Assembly: GCA_016281295.1 (NCBI GenBank)
Contig: JAEEII010000134.1
Location: forward strand, 1-23,845
DNA from: Bacteroidales bacterium
GTDB lineage: Bacteria; Bacteroidota; Bacteroidia; Bacteroidales; F082
Length of the DNA stretch: 23,845 bases
Reading direction: 5' to 3'
Positions within the stretch are counted from its first letter, which is position 1; each line of letters begins with the position of its first letter. Positions 14,367 through 21,199 of the stretch are shown piece after piece. Under the pieces are notes generated by a model, which saw only the letters and a program-made list of their open reading frames with translations, was not told where the DNA came from and ran no database searches. Made by a program: the position numbers and the translations under genes.

Positions 14367-15672
14367 AGATGTAATTAAACCCGATAAAGGTCTTCAATTT
14401 CTGGCCATCGCGGTTGTCGAGGGCTCGACCCATCTCTGCCGAGACAATGAGGTTACGGTTCATGATGAGCTTCAAGCCGAGACCGGCACTGGTATGGATG
14501 CTTTCGTTTTGGCCACTGTAGCTGTCGAAGGCAAGGTCGTGGAGGATGACACCACCGTTGTCAGCATTTTTCATCTCGACTTCACGGAACTTCTGTGTCA
14601 CCATGCCAGCATCGAAGAAGGGATTCAAAGCCACCTGCCAGTTCTGGTTGATGAATTGGAAGCCGATGATGCGCCAACGCAACTCCACATTGGCAAAGGC
14701 AAAACCTTCGCCGATGACGCCGTTGCGGTTCACGCCGCGCATGGTGACAGCACCGCCCAAACCCTCAGTGTACATCTTCTGGAAAAACATGGTGTTCAGG
14801 TTGTTAATCATATACCATGGGGTCTTTCCCGCGATGCGGTTCTGTGCCCCCAAGCGGTAAGCCAACGTTAGCTTGTCTTTATATAAAGGTATGTATTGAC
14901 GCCATAAAAAGGTATAGGACAAATTGCCGTAGCCCTTGCGGTCAATCAGGTCGGGAGCTCCAACCAAAGTGGCTTCCGCATAGATGCCTTTGGTCGGGTC
15001 GCTGTTGTGGTCACGGCTGTCGTAAACCATGCCGAGACGAATCTGAGTGGTGTTGCCCCCGTGAGCTTCGTCTTCCTTGATGATGTCGGTGTTCATATAA
15101 TTCTCATAAAGCGTCACTTGGTTTTCGTATCCTTCCAGGTCGATGCGGTTGACCTGGGTGTTGTAGTAAGCCAAGCCCGCCGTCCAATATAAGTTGGGCA
15201 CTTCAAAAAACGGACGCTGCATGCTTCCTACGAAACGGAATTGGTTACGTTTGAGGAAATGGTAACCGCTTTTGATGCCTTCCATTTCCGCGAAGGGATC
15301 GTAGGTGCTGGCCTCAAAACCATTGAAGCCAAAGAACTCGTACTTCTTGGCGTAGAAATAAGTCACGTCGAAGAAGAGCTTGGTGTCTTTCACCACGTAT
15401 GGCATGTCGCTGTAAAAACGGAACACCCCCGAGCCTTTGGTGTAACGCGAAGCCTCCACGTTGAATTTGTAGTTGTAACGAGGATAGCGCGAGCCGTCAC
15501 CATAGTTGAAGATGTCGCAAGTCAAACCATATTGAAAACCTAAGTCGGCGTCGTAACCCACCACGGGCAGTGGGCCGAAGTTCCAACCTTTTTTGATGAT
15601 TTCTTTTTTGTTCTGAGAGAATGCGCTGACAGAAAGAAGAAGCGCAAGGATGATGAGTGTGCGTGATTTCAT
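14362..15672 (-). CDS. BamA/TamA (Omp85) family surface-antigen barrel protein
   Basis: A 436-residue outer-membrane barrel with signal peptide MKSRTLIILALLLSVSAFSQ. It lacks the POTRA repeats of BamA and starts its barrel soon after the signal (GWNFGPLPVVGYDADLGFQYGL). The segment GGAVTMRGVNRNGVIGEGFAFANVELRWRI contains a lid-loop motif equivalent to VRGF/Y, and strands such as GLGLKLIMNRNLIVSAEMGRAL lead to a C-terminal aromatic (FIGFNYIF). This matches the surface-antigen (D15-like) barrel without assembly domains, common in Bacteroidetes. Its cargo or role is unknown. It is divergent from mntP, with back-to-back promoters 11 bp apart. Confidence 0.87.
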   Translation of the reverse strand: MKSRTLIILALLLSVSAFSQNKKEIIKKGWNFGPLPVVGYDADLGFQYGLTCDIFNYGDGSRYPRYNYKFNVEASRYTKGSGVFRFYSDMPYVVKDTKLFFDVTYFYAKKYEFFGFNGFEASTYDPFAEMEGIKSGYHFLKRNQFRFVGSMQRPFFEVPNLYWTAGLAYYNTQVNRIDLEGYENQVTLYENYMNTDIIKEDEAHGGNTTQIRLGMVYDSRDHNSDPTKGIYAEATLVGAPDLIDRKGYGNLSYTFLWRQYIPLYKDKLTLAYRLGAQNRIAGKTPWYMINNLNTMFFQKMYTEGLGGAVTMRGVNRNGVIGEGFAFANVELRWRIIGFQFINQNWQVALNPFFDAGMVTQKFREVEMKNADNGGVILHDLAFDSYSGQNESIHTSAGLGLKLIMNRNLIVSAEMGRALDNRDGQKLKTFIGFNYIF

Positions 15673-15695
15673 GTTGATTTGTTGTTTTATTGTCG

Positions 15696-15703
15696 CAAAA
15701 ATA
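15696..15703 (-). promoter_or_regulatory. Bacteroidetes -7 box for the Omp85 gene
   Basis: The minus strand reads TATTTTTG, a perfect TAnnTTTG, 23 bases before the ATG at 15672. Confidence 0.6.
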
Positions 15704-15714
15704 GATAAAAAAAC

Positions 15715-15722
15715 TAATTTTG
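15715..15722 (+). promoter_or_regulatory. Bacteroidetes -7 box for mntP
   Basis: TAATTTTG is a perfect TAnnTTTG, 19 bases before the mntP ATG. It lies 11 bp from the oppositely oriented box of the Omp85 gene, so two polymerases could hardly bind at once. Confidence 0.6.
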
Positions 15723-15741
15723 CCGCAACATTTTTTCGTCT

Positions 15742-16305
15742 ATGAGTTTTGTTGAAATACTTTTGATTGGCATTGGGCTTTCGATGGACGCTTTTTCGGT
15801 GTCGGTGTGCAAAGGTTTGACCACTAAAAAGTTTTCGTGGAAGATGGCGATGACCTGTGGGCTATGGTTCGGCATCTTCCAAGCCTTGATGCCTGTGATC
15901 GGCTTTTTCCTTGGCAGTCAGTTTGAGCAATTCATCACTTCGATTGACCATTGGATTGCGTTTGGACTGTTGTTGTTGATTGGCGCCAACATGATCCGCG
16001 AGGCGGTTTGGAGTAAGGAAGACCATGAACATAATGGAGCCATGGATTTCAAGACCATGCTTTTGTTGGCCATCGCCACCAGCATCGACGCTTTGGCTGT
16101 GGGAATCTCGTTCGCTTGCATCCAGGTGAAAATCGGGCCATCGGTGCTGGTCATTGGCCTCACCACCTTCCTCTTCTCGGTCTTAGGGGTGAAAATAGGG
16201 AATGTGTTCGGCACCAAGTTTGAGAAAGGCGCGGAGGTTGTTGGTGGCATTATCTTGATTCTTATTGGTTTGAAGATTCTTTTGGAGCATTTGGGGGTGA
16301 TTTAG
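15742..16305 (+). CDS. mntP: Manganese efflux pump MntP
   Basis: A 187-residue six-helix inner-membrane protein that exports Mn(II). Both halves carry the family's paired acidic motif: GIGLSMDAFSVSVCKGL (D16) and ATSIDALAVGISFA (D116). Length and hydrophobic pattern match the MntP/DUF204 family throughout, including the C-terminal GGIILILIGLKILLEHLGVI. It is a single-gene unit between the Omp85 gene and tRNA-Pro. In many bacteria mntP is under a Mn riboswitch, but the 19-base leader implied by the -7 box leaves no room for one. The TAG stop lies inside a heptanucleotide array. Confidence 0.95.
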   Translation: MSFVEILLIGIGLSMDAFSVSVCKGLTTKKFSWKMAMTCGLWFGIFQALMPVIGFFLGSQFEQFITSIDHWIAFGLLLLIGANMIREAVWSKEDHEHNGAMDFKTMLLLAIATSIDALAVGISFACIQVKIGPSVLVIGLTTFLFSVLGVKIGNVFGTKFEKGAEVVGGIILILIGLKILLEHLGVI

Positions 16306-16327
16306 AGTTTAGATTTTAGAATTAAGA
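16300..16327. repeat. Heptanucleotide array, 4 units, spanning the mntP stop
   Basis: ATTTAGA, GTTTAGA, TTTTAGA and ATTAAGA follow in 7-bp phase. The TAG stop of mntP (16303-16305) is inside the first unit. The complementary strand fits the TCTNANY family. Confidence 0.75.
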
Positions 16328-16358
16328 GATTTTTTTCTTGCAATTTCGAAAAAAGTTG

Positions 16359-16366
16359 TAATTTTG
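16359..16366 (+). promoter_or_regulatory. Bacteroidetes -7 box for tRNA-Pro
   Basis: TAATTTTG is a perfect TAnnTTTG, 15 bases before the tRNA. A TTG about 18 bases upstream may be the -33 element. Confidence 0.55.
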
Positions 16367-16381
16367 CAGCGCAAAAAGGCT

Positions 16382-16455
16382 CGGGATGTAGCGCAGCCCG
16401 GTAGCGCGCTTCGTTCGGGACGAAGAGGCCGCAAGTTCGAATCTTGTCATCCCGA
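16382..16455 (+). tRNA. tRNA-Pro (anticodon CGG)
   Basis: A complete 74-nt cloverleaf. The acceptor stem is CGGGATG/CATCCCG with discriminator A, and C1-G72 is typical of bacterial tRNA-Pro. The D arm is GCGC-AGCCCGGTA-GCGC. The anticodon stem CTTCG/CGAAG encloses TTCGGGA, giving anticodon CGG for codon CCG. The T arm is GCAAG-TTCGAAT-CTTGT. The CCA end is not encoded (CA follows). It has its own promoter and an intrinsic terminator 6 bases downstream. Confidence 0.96.
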
Positions 16456-16460
16456 CATAA

Positions 16461-16488
16461 GGGACACACATCGGTGGTGTCCCTTTTT
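16461..16488 (+). terminator. Intrinsic terminator after tRNA-Pro
   Basis: GGGACAC (16461-16467) pairs perfectly with GTGTCCC (16477-16483) and is followed by a T-run and a further T-rich tract. Confidence 0.9.
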
Positions 16489-16568
16489 CTTTTCCCTTTC
16501 TTCCCCTTTGGTTTTCCCGATTTTGCCTGTTTTTTGAAAAAAAATGTTGCGGCATTCAAAAAAAACCC

Positions 16569-16576
16569 TATTTTTG
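16569..16576 (+). promoter_or_regulatory. Bacteroidetes -7 box for the zeta-like operon
   Basis: TATTTTTG is a perfect TAnnTTTG. A TTG 20 bases upstream (16546-16548) can serve as -33. The implied leader is about 45 nt. Confidence 0.6.
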
Positions 16577-16629
16577 CATTTTAATTCCACCCTTGAGAAA
16601 GGTGGATGTGAAAACGAGAGAGAATTTTA

Positions 16630-17196
16630 ATGCCTAACCTGTATATCATATCAGGGTGTAATGGAGCCGGTAAGACCACCGCATCTTTGACAGTGTTGCC
16701 AGAGACGTTGCAATGCCATGAGTTCGTCAATTGCGATGAGATTGCGAAAGGACTCAACCCGCTTAATCCCGACAGTGCGAAAATCACTGCCGCGCGGCTG
16801 ATGTTGTCCCGTATCAAGAAACTCATCTCACAAGACGAGGACTTCGCCATTGAAACCACTTTGGCCACCAAATCCTATCATGCGCTCGTCCAAAAGGCTC
16901 AGGAGAGAGGCTACGACATCAAATTGCTTTATTTCTGGCTGCAAAGTCCTGAACTGGCTCTGCAACGTGTCGCCGAACGGGTGAGAAACGGCGGACATAA
17001 CGTGGAAGAACACATTGTTCGTCGTCGTTATTCCGCTGGGGTACGAAATTTGTTTAAGCTGTATCTGCCCGTGGTGGATTACTTTATCCTTATCGACAAC
17101 TCTGTCGTGCCCCGCGAGGTCGTGGCGGAAGGCAATACCCATGATGCCGTCAAGGTTTATAATGAAGAGAAATTTAAAATGATTAGACAAATATGA
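16630..17196 (+). CDS. Zeta-toxin-like P-loop kinase
   Basis: A 188-residue cytoplasmic P-loop protein of the zeta toxin/UDP-GlcNAc kinase-like superfamily. Walker A is SGCNGAGKTT at 8-17. A conserved VNCDEIAKGLNPLNP block (D36) and FAIETTLAT (about 72-80) match the zeta-type substrate and catalytic segments. An Arg-rich lid, EEHIVRRRYSAGVRNLFKLY, lies at about 126-145. Family toxins phosphorylate UDP-N-acetylglucosamine and block wall synthesis, but many chromosomal relatives have no proven toxicity. Its last four bases overlap the start of a 65-residue gene (ATGA), which could be its antitoxin or partner. A perfect promoter upstream and a terminator after the small gene make this a two-gene operon. 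Confidence 0.85.
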   Translation: MPNLYIISGCNGAGKTTASLTVLPETLQCHEFVNCDEIAKGLNPLNPDSAKITAARLMLSRIKKLISQDEDFAIETTLATKSYHALVQKAQERGYDIKLLYFWLQSPELALQRVAERVRNGGHNVEEHIVRRRYSAGVRNLFKLYLPVVDYFILIDNSVVPREVVAEGNTHDAVKVYNEEKFKMIRQI

Positions 17197-17390
17197 CAAC
17201 TGTAAAAGTAAATGCTAAAAAGAACGAGGTGTCAGACTTGACCAAGCAGCTGATGACTGGCCTCGACCTTTCTTTCAGAAGATTGGTGATCCTGCGTAGC
17301 CGACATAACGGCACGATGTGTTTCTGTGACGAAAAAGGACGTATTTACACGGTCAAAGCTAAAGAAGTGAAAACCATGATGGGAGCTTAA
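17193..17390 (+). CDS. Small protein coupled to the zeta-like kinase, putative partner
   Basis: A 65-residue protein, unrecognised. It starts inside the stop of the zeta-like gene (ATGA overlap), so it is translationally coupled. A charged N-terminal segment (TTVKVNAKKNEVSDLTKQLMTGL) could be helical. A compact beta-like core follows (RRLVILRSRHNGTMCFCDEKGRIYTVKAKEV) with two close cysteines at CFC. Size, coupling and position suggest an antitoxin or regulator, although the classic epsilon antitoxin is upstream of zeta and all-helical, which this does not look like. An intrinsic terminator follows 22 bp after the stop. Confidence 0.75.
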   Translation: MTTVKVNAKKNEVSDLTKQLMTGLDLSFRRLVILRSRHNGTMCFCDEKGRIYTVKAKEVKTMMGA

Positions 17391-17411
17391 GCTCTCGCAT
17401 TTTGTGAATAG

Positions 17412-17454
17412 ACCACGATCTGCAACACTTTGCTGCGGGTCGTGGTTTTTTTTT
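17412..17454 (+). terminator. Intrinsic terminator of the zeta-like operon
   Basis: ACCACGA (17412-17418) pairs with TCGTGGT (17440-17446), with TGCA-like inner pairing, and the stem runs straight into a T-run to about 17454. Confidence 0.9.
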
Positions 17455-17456
17455 AT

Positions 17457-17464
17457 TATCTTTG
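17457..17464 (+). promoter_or_regulatory. Bacteroidetes -7 box for the fucosidase gene
   Basis: TATCTTTG is a perfect TAnnTTTG only 3 bases beyond the previous terminator. It decides the start: the ATG at 17486 leaves a leader of about 15 nt, while an ATG at 17477 would be nearly leaderless. Confidence 0.6.
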
Positions 17465-17485
17465 TCCCCGTTAAAAATGTTGACC

Positions 17486-18889
17486 ATGTTTAAAAAAGCT
17501 ATCCTATTTTCTTTTTTTTCGATTATTTCGATGTTCTCTTTCTCCCAAACGGATCAGCAACCCGAAACCGATCCTGTGATTACAAACCGTATCCAACAAT
17601 GGCAAGACCTGAAATTTGGCTTCATGATGCATTGGGGAATGTACGCCCAATGGGAAGTGGTGGAGTCGTGGTCCATCTGCAATGAGCCTTGGATTAACCG
17701 CGACGGAGCGGATTATTATCAGTATAAAACCAACTACCAAAATCTGAATAAAACCTTCAACCCCAAGAATTTCGATCCCTCAAAATGGGCTGAGGCCGCG
17801 CAGGATGCCGGGATGAAATATGTGGTGTTCACAACGAAACATCATGATGGGTTTTGTATGTTTGACACCAAGGAGACTACTTATTCCACTGTCGATCCTT
17901 CCTGTCCATTCTCTTCAAATCCTCAGGCTGACATCACAGGCGCGGTGGTCGATGCTTTCCGGGCAAAAGGCTTCTGGACGGGCCTTTACTTCTCGAAACC
18001 TGACTGGCATTGCGACGACTATTGGGCACACGAATGGGCAACACCCGACCGTAACGTGAACTATGATCCCACCGTTTATCCCAAACGTTTTCAGCAGTAT
18101 AAAGATTTCACCTATCGGCAGATCAAAGAGATTACCCACAACTATGGCGACATCGACATCCTTTGGCTCGACGGAGGCTGGGTGCGTCCCGAATGGAGCG
18201 TGAACGACGAAACCCGCCCCTGGCTGGGTTGCCAAGGTTATATCCAGGATGTGGACATGCCTAAGATTGCAGCCATGGCTCGTGAGAACAACCCTGACCT
18301 TATCATCGTGGATCGCTCAGTAGGAGGGAAGTATGAGAATTACCAAACACCTGAACAACAGGTTCCAGACAGCCTGCTGCCTTACCCTTGGGAGACTTGC
18401 ATGTCGATGGGTAACTCTTGGTCGTATGTCTCTACCGACCAATACAAAAGCACCAACAAGCTGATTCATCTGCTTTGCGACATCGTGGCAAAAGGTGGCA
18501 ACTTCCTTCTTAATGTGGGTCCCGATGCCGAGGGTAACCTTCCCGACACGGCCTTGCTCCGCATGAAGGAAATCGGTGAGTGGATGAAGGTCAATGGCGA
18601 GGCAATCTATGGCACCCGCCCCGTCTATCCTTACGCTTACGGCAAGTTCCGCTTCACTCAAAAAAATAATAAGGTGTATGCCATCTTCCTTCTCGATGAG
18701 CAGGAAAGCCCTGTGCCAGATACTTATTGGTTCAATGCTCCTGACATGAAACTCAAAACGGGTAAAATCAAGGTGTTAGGAAGTAATAAGAAAGCTTCAC
18801 TTCGTAGGGAGACTGATGGTCGTTATCGCATCGATTTCCCGAGTCACTTCGAGATGCCACACGCCGTGGTGTTTGAAATGAGGAATTAA
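17486..18889 (+). CDS. Secreted alpha-L-fucosidase, GH29
   Basis: A 467-residue glycoside hydrolase that removes alpha-linked L-fucose from glycans, probably host mucin or milk/plant oligosaccharides. A signal peptide (MFKKAILFSFFSIISMFSFSQ) sends it to the periplasm or beyond. The GH29 barrel shows FGFMMHWGMYAQWE, VVFTTKHHDGFCMFD, FWTGLYFSKPDWH and the nucleophile motif DIDILWLDGGW (D229). GGNFLLNVGPDAEGNLP precedes a C-terminal beta domain ending in the fucosidase-like SHFEMPHAVVFEMRN. It stands alone, with no SusC/SusD pair or sulfatase nearby, so it is not in a visible polysaccharide-utilisation locus. Confidence 0.93.
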   Translation: MFKKAILFSFFSIISMFSFSQTDQQPETDPVITNRIQQWQDLKFGFMMHWGMYAQWEVVESWSICNEPWINRDGADYYQYKTNYQNLNKTFNPKNFDPSKWAEAAQDAGMKYVVFTTKHHDGFCMFDTKETTYSTVDPSCPFSSNPQADITGAVVDAFRAKGFWTGLYFSKPDWHCDDYWAHEWATPDRNVNYDPTVYPKRFQQYKDFTYRQIKEITHNYGDIDILWLDGGWVRPEWSVNDETRPWLGCQGYIQDVDMPKIAAMARENNPDLIIVDRSVGGKYENYQTPEQQVPDSLLPYPWETCMSMGNSWSYVSTDQYKSTNKLIHLLCDIVAKGGNFLLNVGPDAEGNLPDTALLRMKEIGEWMKVNGEAIYGTRPVYPYAYGKFRFTQKNNKVYAIFLLDEQESPVPDTYWFNAPDMKLKTGKIKVLGSNKKASLRRETDGRYRIDFPSHFEMPHAVVFEMRN

Positions 18890-18890
18890 C

Positions 18891-18949
18891 TCCTCGATTC
18901 TTCTTTTTTTTTGAGGAATAAAAACAGCGTTTTTTAAAAAAATCGAGGA
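18891..18949. repeat. 9-bp inverted repeat between fucosidase and ATPase genes
   Basis: TCCTCGATT (18891-18899) and AATCGAGGA (18941-18949) are perfect complements with a 41-nt T/A-rich loop between. It starts 1 bp after the fucosidase stop. It could be a weak terminator or mRNA-stabilising hairpin, but no T-run follows on the + strand. Confidence 0.5.
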
Positions 18950-18977
18950 AAAAATTTCCCGATTAGAAATAATTATG

Positions 18978-18985
18978 TATTTTTG
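18978..18985 (+). promoter_or_regulatory. Bacteroidetes -7 box for the ATPase gene
   Basis: TATTTTTG is a perfect TAnnTTTG, 21 bases before the ATG at 19007. No obvious -33 element is visible. Confidence 0.55.
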
Positions 18986-19006
18986 TCTCAAAATAAAAGA
19001 AGAACT

Positions 19007-20173
19007 ATGGAAAAGCTGTACGAATTGTTTTATGCAAAACTGGCAGAAACCCCAACCAATTTCTTGCGTTATCTTTATCATCGCATCAATTGGAACAACC
19101 GCATGATTGCTATTCTTGGTGAACGAGGTGTCGGCAAGACCACCCTCATTCTTCAAAAAATCAAACAGGACGGCATTGACCATACCTTGTATTTTGATGC
19201 TGACAATGTATATTTCGGGCAACATTCGCTTTTTGATACGGCCAATGAGTTTTATCGCAGAGGAGGTCAGCGTATTTATATCGATGAAATCCATAAATAT
19301 CCATCGTGGTCCGCTGAACTGAAGATGATTTACGATTATTGTCCTCAATTACAAGTAGTTGTAACAGGGTCTTCCATCCTTGAATTGTTTAAAGGTATCG
19401 CTGATTTGAGCCGTCGCATCATTCCTTATCTTCTTGTCGGGTTGTCGTTTCGGGAGTACTTGGCTATGGCTAAGGGCATTGACTTGCCAACGGTTTCGTT
19501 TGAGGACATCTTGCGTCATAAGGTTGTTTTTCCTGCAGATGAACGTCCTTTGGCCTTGTTCGATGACTACCTGAAAACAGGCTATTATCCTTTTTGGAAA
19601 GAGTCCGACTACATGACGCGTCTTAATAATGTCATCAATCAAACCATCGAAAACGACATTCCTGCATACGCCAAGATGAACGTTGCTACTTCACGAAAGT
19701 TGAAACAGTTGTTGTTTATCATTTCGCAAAGTGTGCCTTTTAAGCCTAACTATACTCAGATAGGTGCGGCAATGGAGTGCGACCGTGGCACTGTGGCGGA
19801 TTTGGCTTTTTATTTGGAGAAAGCCCGCCTTCTTATGTCGCTTAGGCATCAGGATGACGGCATGAAAAACTATGGCAAGCCCGAGAAGCTCTACATGGGG
19901 AATACCAACCTCATTTTTGCTCTTTCTGAAGGGAAACCCGATGTGGGTAACCTTCGGGAGACCTTTTTCCTTTCCCAAGTGCAGATCAACCAAGAGGTTT
20001 ATGCCTCAAAGACAGCGGATTTCCTTATCAACGGCAAAACCTTTGAAGTGGGCGGCAAGAACAAGAGCAAGAAGCAAATCGCCGGGGTTAAGGATGCCTT
20101 TGTTGTGAAAGATGATATTGAATATGGTTATGATAATACTATCCCGCTATGGCATTTCGGGATGAGTTATTAA
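19007..20173 (+). CDS. AAA-family ATPase with DUF4143-type C-terminus
   Basis: A 388-residue ATPase of the AAA_14/DUF4143 group, abundant in Bacteroidetes and largely uncharacterised. Walker A is LGERGVGKTTLI at about 37-48, and Walker B is RIYIDEIHKYP at about 87-97. A sensor-like VVVTGSSILELF and the arginine-containing LSRRIIPYLLVGLSFREYL follow. After a winged-helix-like middle (YTQIGAAMECDRGTVADLAFYLEKARLL), the end has TADFLINGKTFEVGGKNKSKKQI, resembling the PD-(D/E)xK-like D...ExxK core seen in many DUF4143 proteins. The start at 19007 rather than an upstream TTG is supported by the -7 box. It has its own promoter; its relation to the neighbouring RNA and lipoproteins is unknown. Confidence 0.87.
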   Translation: MEKLYELFYAKLAETPTNFLRYLYHRINWNNRMIAILGERGVGKTTLILQKIKQDGIDHTLYFDADNVYFGQHSLFDTANEFYRRGGQRIYIDEIHKYPSWSAELKMIYDYCPQLQVVVTGSSILELFKGIADLSRRIIPYLLVGLSFREYLAMAKGIDLPTVSFEDILRHKVVFPADERPLALFDDYLKTGYYPFWKESDYMTRLNNVINQTIENDIPAYAKMNVATSRKLKQLLFIISQSVPFKPNYTQIGAAMECDRGTVADLAFYLEKARLLMSLRHQDDGMKNYGKPEKLYMGNTNLIFALSEGKPDVGNLRETFFLSQVQINQEVYASKTADFLINGKTFEVGGKNKSKKQIAGVKDAFVVKDDIEYGYDNTIPLWHFGMSY

Positions 20174-20187
20174 AGGGGAGGAGACGT

Positions 20188-20208
20188 TTTCATTGATGAA
20201 ATTTTTTT
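20188..20208 (+). terminator. Possible AT-rich terminator after the ATPase gene
   Basis: TTTCA-TTGA-TGAAA forms a 5-bp hairpin followed by seven T residues, 14 bp after the stop. The stem is weak but well placed before the next promoter. Confidence 0.45.
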
Positions 20209-20238
20209 CTGTTTTTCTATTTTGTTTCAAAAAAAACG

Positions 20239-20246
20239 TATTTTTG
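20239..20246 (+). promoter_or_regulatory. Bacteroidetes -7 box for the structured RNA
   Basis: TATTTTTG is a perfect TAnnTTTG. Transcription would start near 20252. A TTTG occurs at 20221-20224, closer than the usual -33 spacing. Confidence 0.6.
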
Positions 20247-20251
20247 CATCT

Positions 20252-20515
20252 GTCTGAAAGCTGAAAAGCCAGATGACGAACATATCGAAGAAATGGCGTT
20301 GTACTAACGCTTTATCTGCGGCGTATCGAATCTCGCAAATTCAAAGCCGTTCGCTAGATAAGGCAATAGCCAACGCCCATTATGGTAGTGTATACATGTT
20401 TCTCTGTATATTCTAACAGCGTGGGCTATGGCGTTGCTTATCCTCGAACGGTGGGCAATGCGAGAGCCTGATACGCGGGATGGGCAAAAGTTCAGATACC
20501 CGCGCTTCTTTTTTT
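20252..20515 (+). ncRNA. Candidate structured noncoding RNA of about 264 nt
   Basis: No good ORF fills this 420-bp gap, but it folds convincingly. Helices nest into one long rod: GCGTATC (20321-20327) with GATACGC (20470-20476); TCTCGCA (20331-20337) with TGCGAGA (20459-20465); CCGTTCG (20347-20353) with CGAACGG (20445-20451); GATAAG and CAA (20357-20366) with TTG and CTTATC (20434-20442); TAGCC and ACGC (20367-20376) with GCGT and GGCTA (20419-20428). TATACA/TGTATA caps it. A 5' hairpin GCGTT/AACGC (20296-20310) precedes and an intrinsic terminator follows. A promoter upstream and a separate promoter for the next gene make it an independent unit. It does not show tmRNA, RNase P or SRP RNA signatures. 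The rod with internal loops recalls 6S RNA in shape only. Ends are estimates. Confidence 0.68.
20474..20515 (+). terminator. Intrinsic terminator of the structured RNA
   Basis: CGCGGG (20474-20479) pairs with CCCGCG (20499-20504), extended by AT/AT pairs, and is followed by a seven-T run (20509-20515). The first bases overlap the rod's basal strand (GATACGC), so the rod and terminator compete slightly. Confidence 0.85.
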
Positions 20516-20522
20516 GGTGTGT

Positions 20523-20556
20523 TTTGAATGTAACAAGTAAATTCAAAATAGATTTG
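20523..20556 (+). promoter_or_regulatory. Complete Bacteroidetes promoter for the first lipoprotein gene
   Basis: TTTG (20523-20526) and TAGATTTG (20549-20556) give a -33/-7 pair with a 22-bp spacer. It starts 8 bp after the RNA's T-run and 41 bases before the lipoprotein ATG, so the gene need not depend on read-through. Confidence 0.65.
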
Positions 20557-20596
20557 GTGTTTTGGGTGTCGGCGCCACCGAAAAAAGAAAAAAGCG

Positions 20597-21199
20597 ATGA
20601 ACCGAAGAATGACACTTTTGGGCATAATGCTACTTGTATTGTGCATTGTAGGCTGCACTAAGCCAGACGATGGAAACCAAAATGGTAATGGAAGTAACAG
20701 TAATGGGTTGATAGGTTGGTATGCCGACAAGAATCGTGTTGGAAAACAATCGGATTTTAATGAAATCAACAAAGCCATTAACAATCATGAATTATTATCT
20801 TCCTATCCTACAATTGGAAATTACTATTACGCTTCACGCGAACTTTTCATTAATAATGGGATGTATAGCGATAGCGATGCTCATTTCGGGAGGTTACGTT
20901 TCTCAGTTCCTAATCCAATAACAGTTTATCGTATCCTTGACAATCAGACATTCCTGCTATACAACCCATTTCTATACGAAGATGGTGCTGGATCGGGCGA
21001 AGCTGTTTACAAATTGTATGCAGGTAGCATTTTTGGAAACATGACTTACTATGATAATCCAACGTATTATACCTATTATAAATCCGACAACAAACTGTTT
21101 GTTTCAAATGGAGACATCTTCACCATCACTGGCAATGGACTGATAAAGGATGGAAGTTCGGCGGTATTCAACAAATATGATCCGACAAAGAGATATTAA
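20597..21199 (+). CDS. Lipoprotein of unknown function, GCTK family member 1
   Basis: A 200-residue lipoprotein. The signal MNRRMTLLGIMLLVLCIVGC has a lipobox IVGC with C20. TKPDDG follows the cysteine, then a low-complexity Asn/Gly linker (GNQNGNGSNSNG). The acidic residues just after the cysteine resemble the lipoprotein export signal that sends Bacteroidetes lipoproteins to the cell surface, which is an inference. The body from about residue 40 (GWYADKNRVGKQSDFNEINKAIN ...) is rich in Tyr, Asn and aromatic residues, probably a beta-rich fold, and I do not recognise it. The leader is closely similar to that of the second family member, both with C20, while the bodies differ. Before the IS inserted, the two genes were about 27 bp apart. 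Confidence 0.82.
   Translation: MNRRMTLLGIMLLVLCIVGCTKPDDGNQNGNGSNSNGLIGWYADKNRVGKQSDFNEINKAINNHELLSSYPTIGNYYYASRELFINNGMYSDSDAHFGRLRFSVPNPITVYRILDNQTFLLYNPFLYEDGAGSGEAVYKLYAGSIFGNMTYYDNPTYYTYYKSDNKLFVSNGDIFTITGNGLIKDGSSAVFNKYDPTKRY

Noticed and set aside
15723..15741. Manganese riboswitch ahead of mntP
   Set aside because: The -7 box leaves a leader of only about 15-19 nt, too short for such an RNA.
16302..16559. Minus-strand open frames over tRNA-Pro and its terminator
   Set aside because: They run through a clear tRNA and hairpin; the peptide reflects tRNA sequence.
16382..18889. Integrated island using tRNA-Pro as attachment site
   Set aside because: No integrase and no second copy of the tRNA 3' end was seen downstream in the window.
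20252..20515. Known housekeeping RNA (tmRNA, RNase P RNA, SRP RNA)
   Set aside because: None of their conserved core sequences was found; 6S RNA could not be excluded but no 6S sequence signature is visible.
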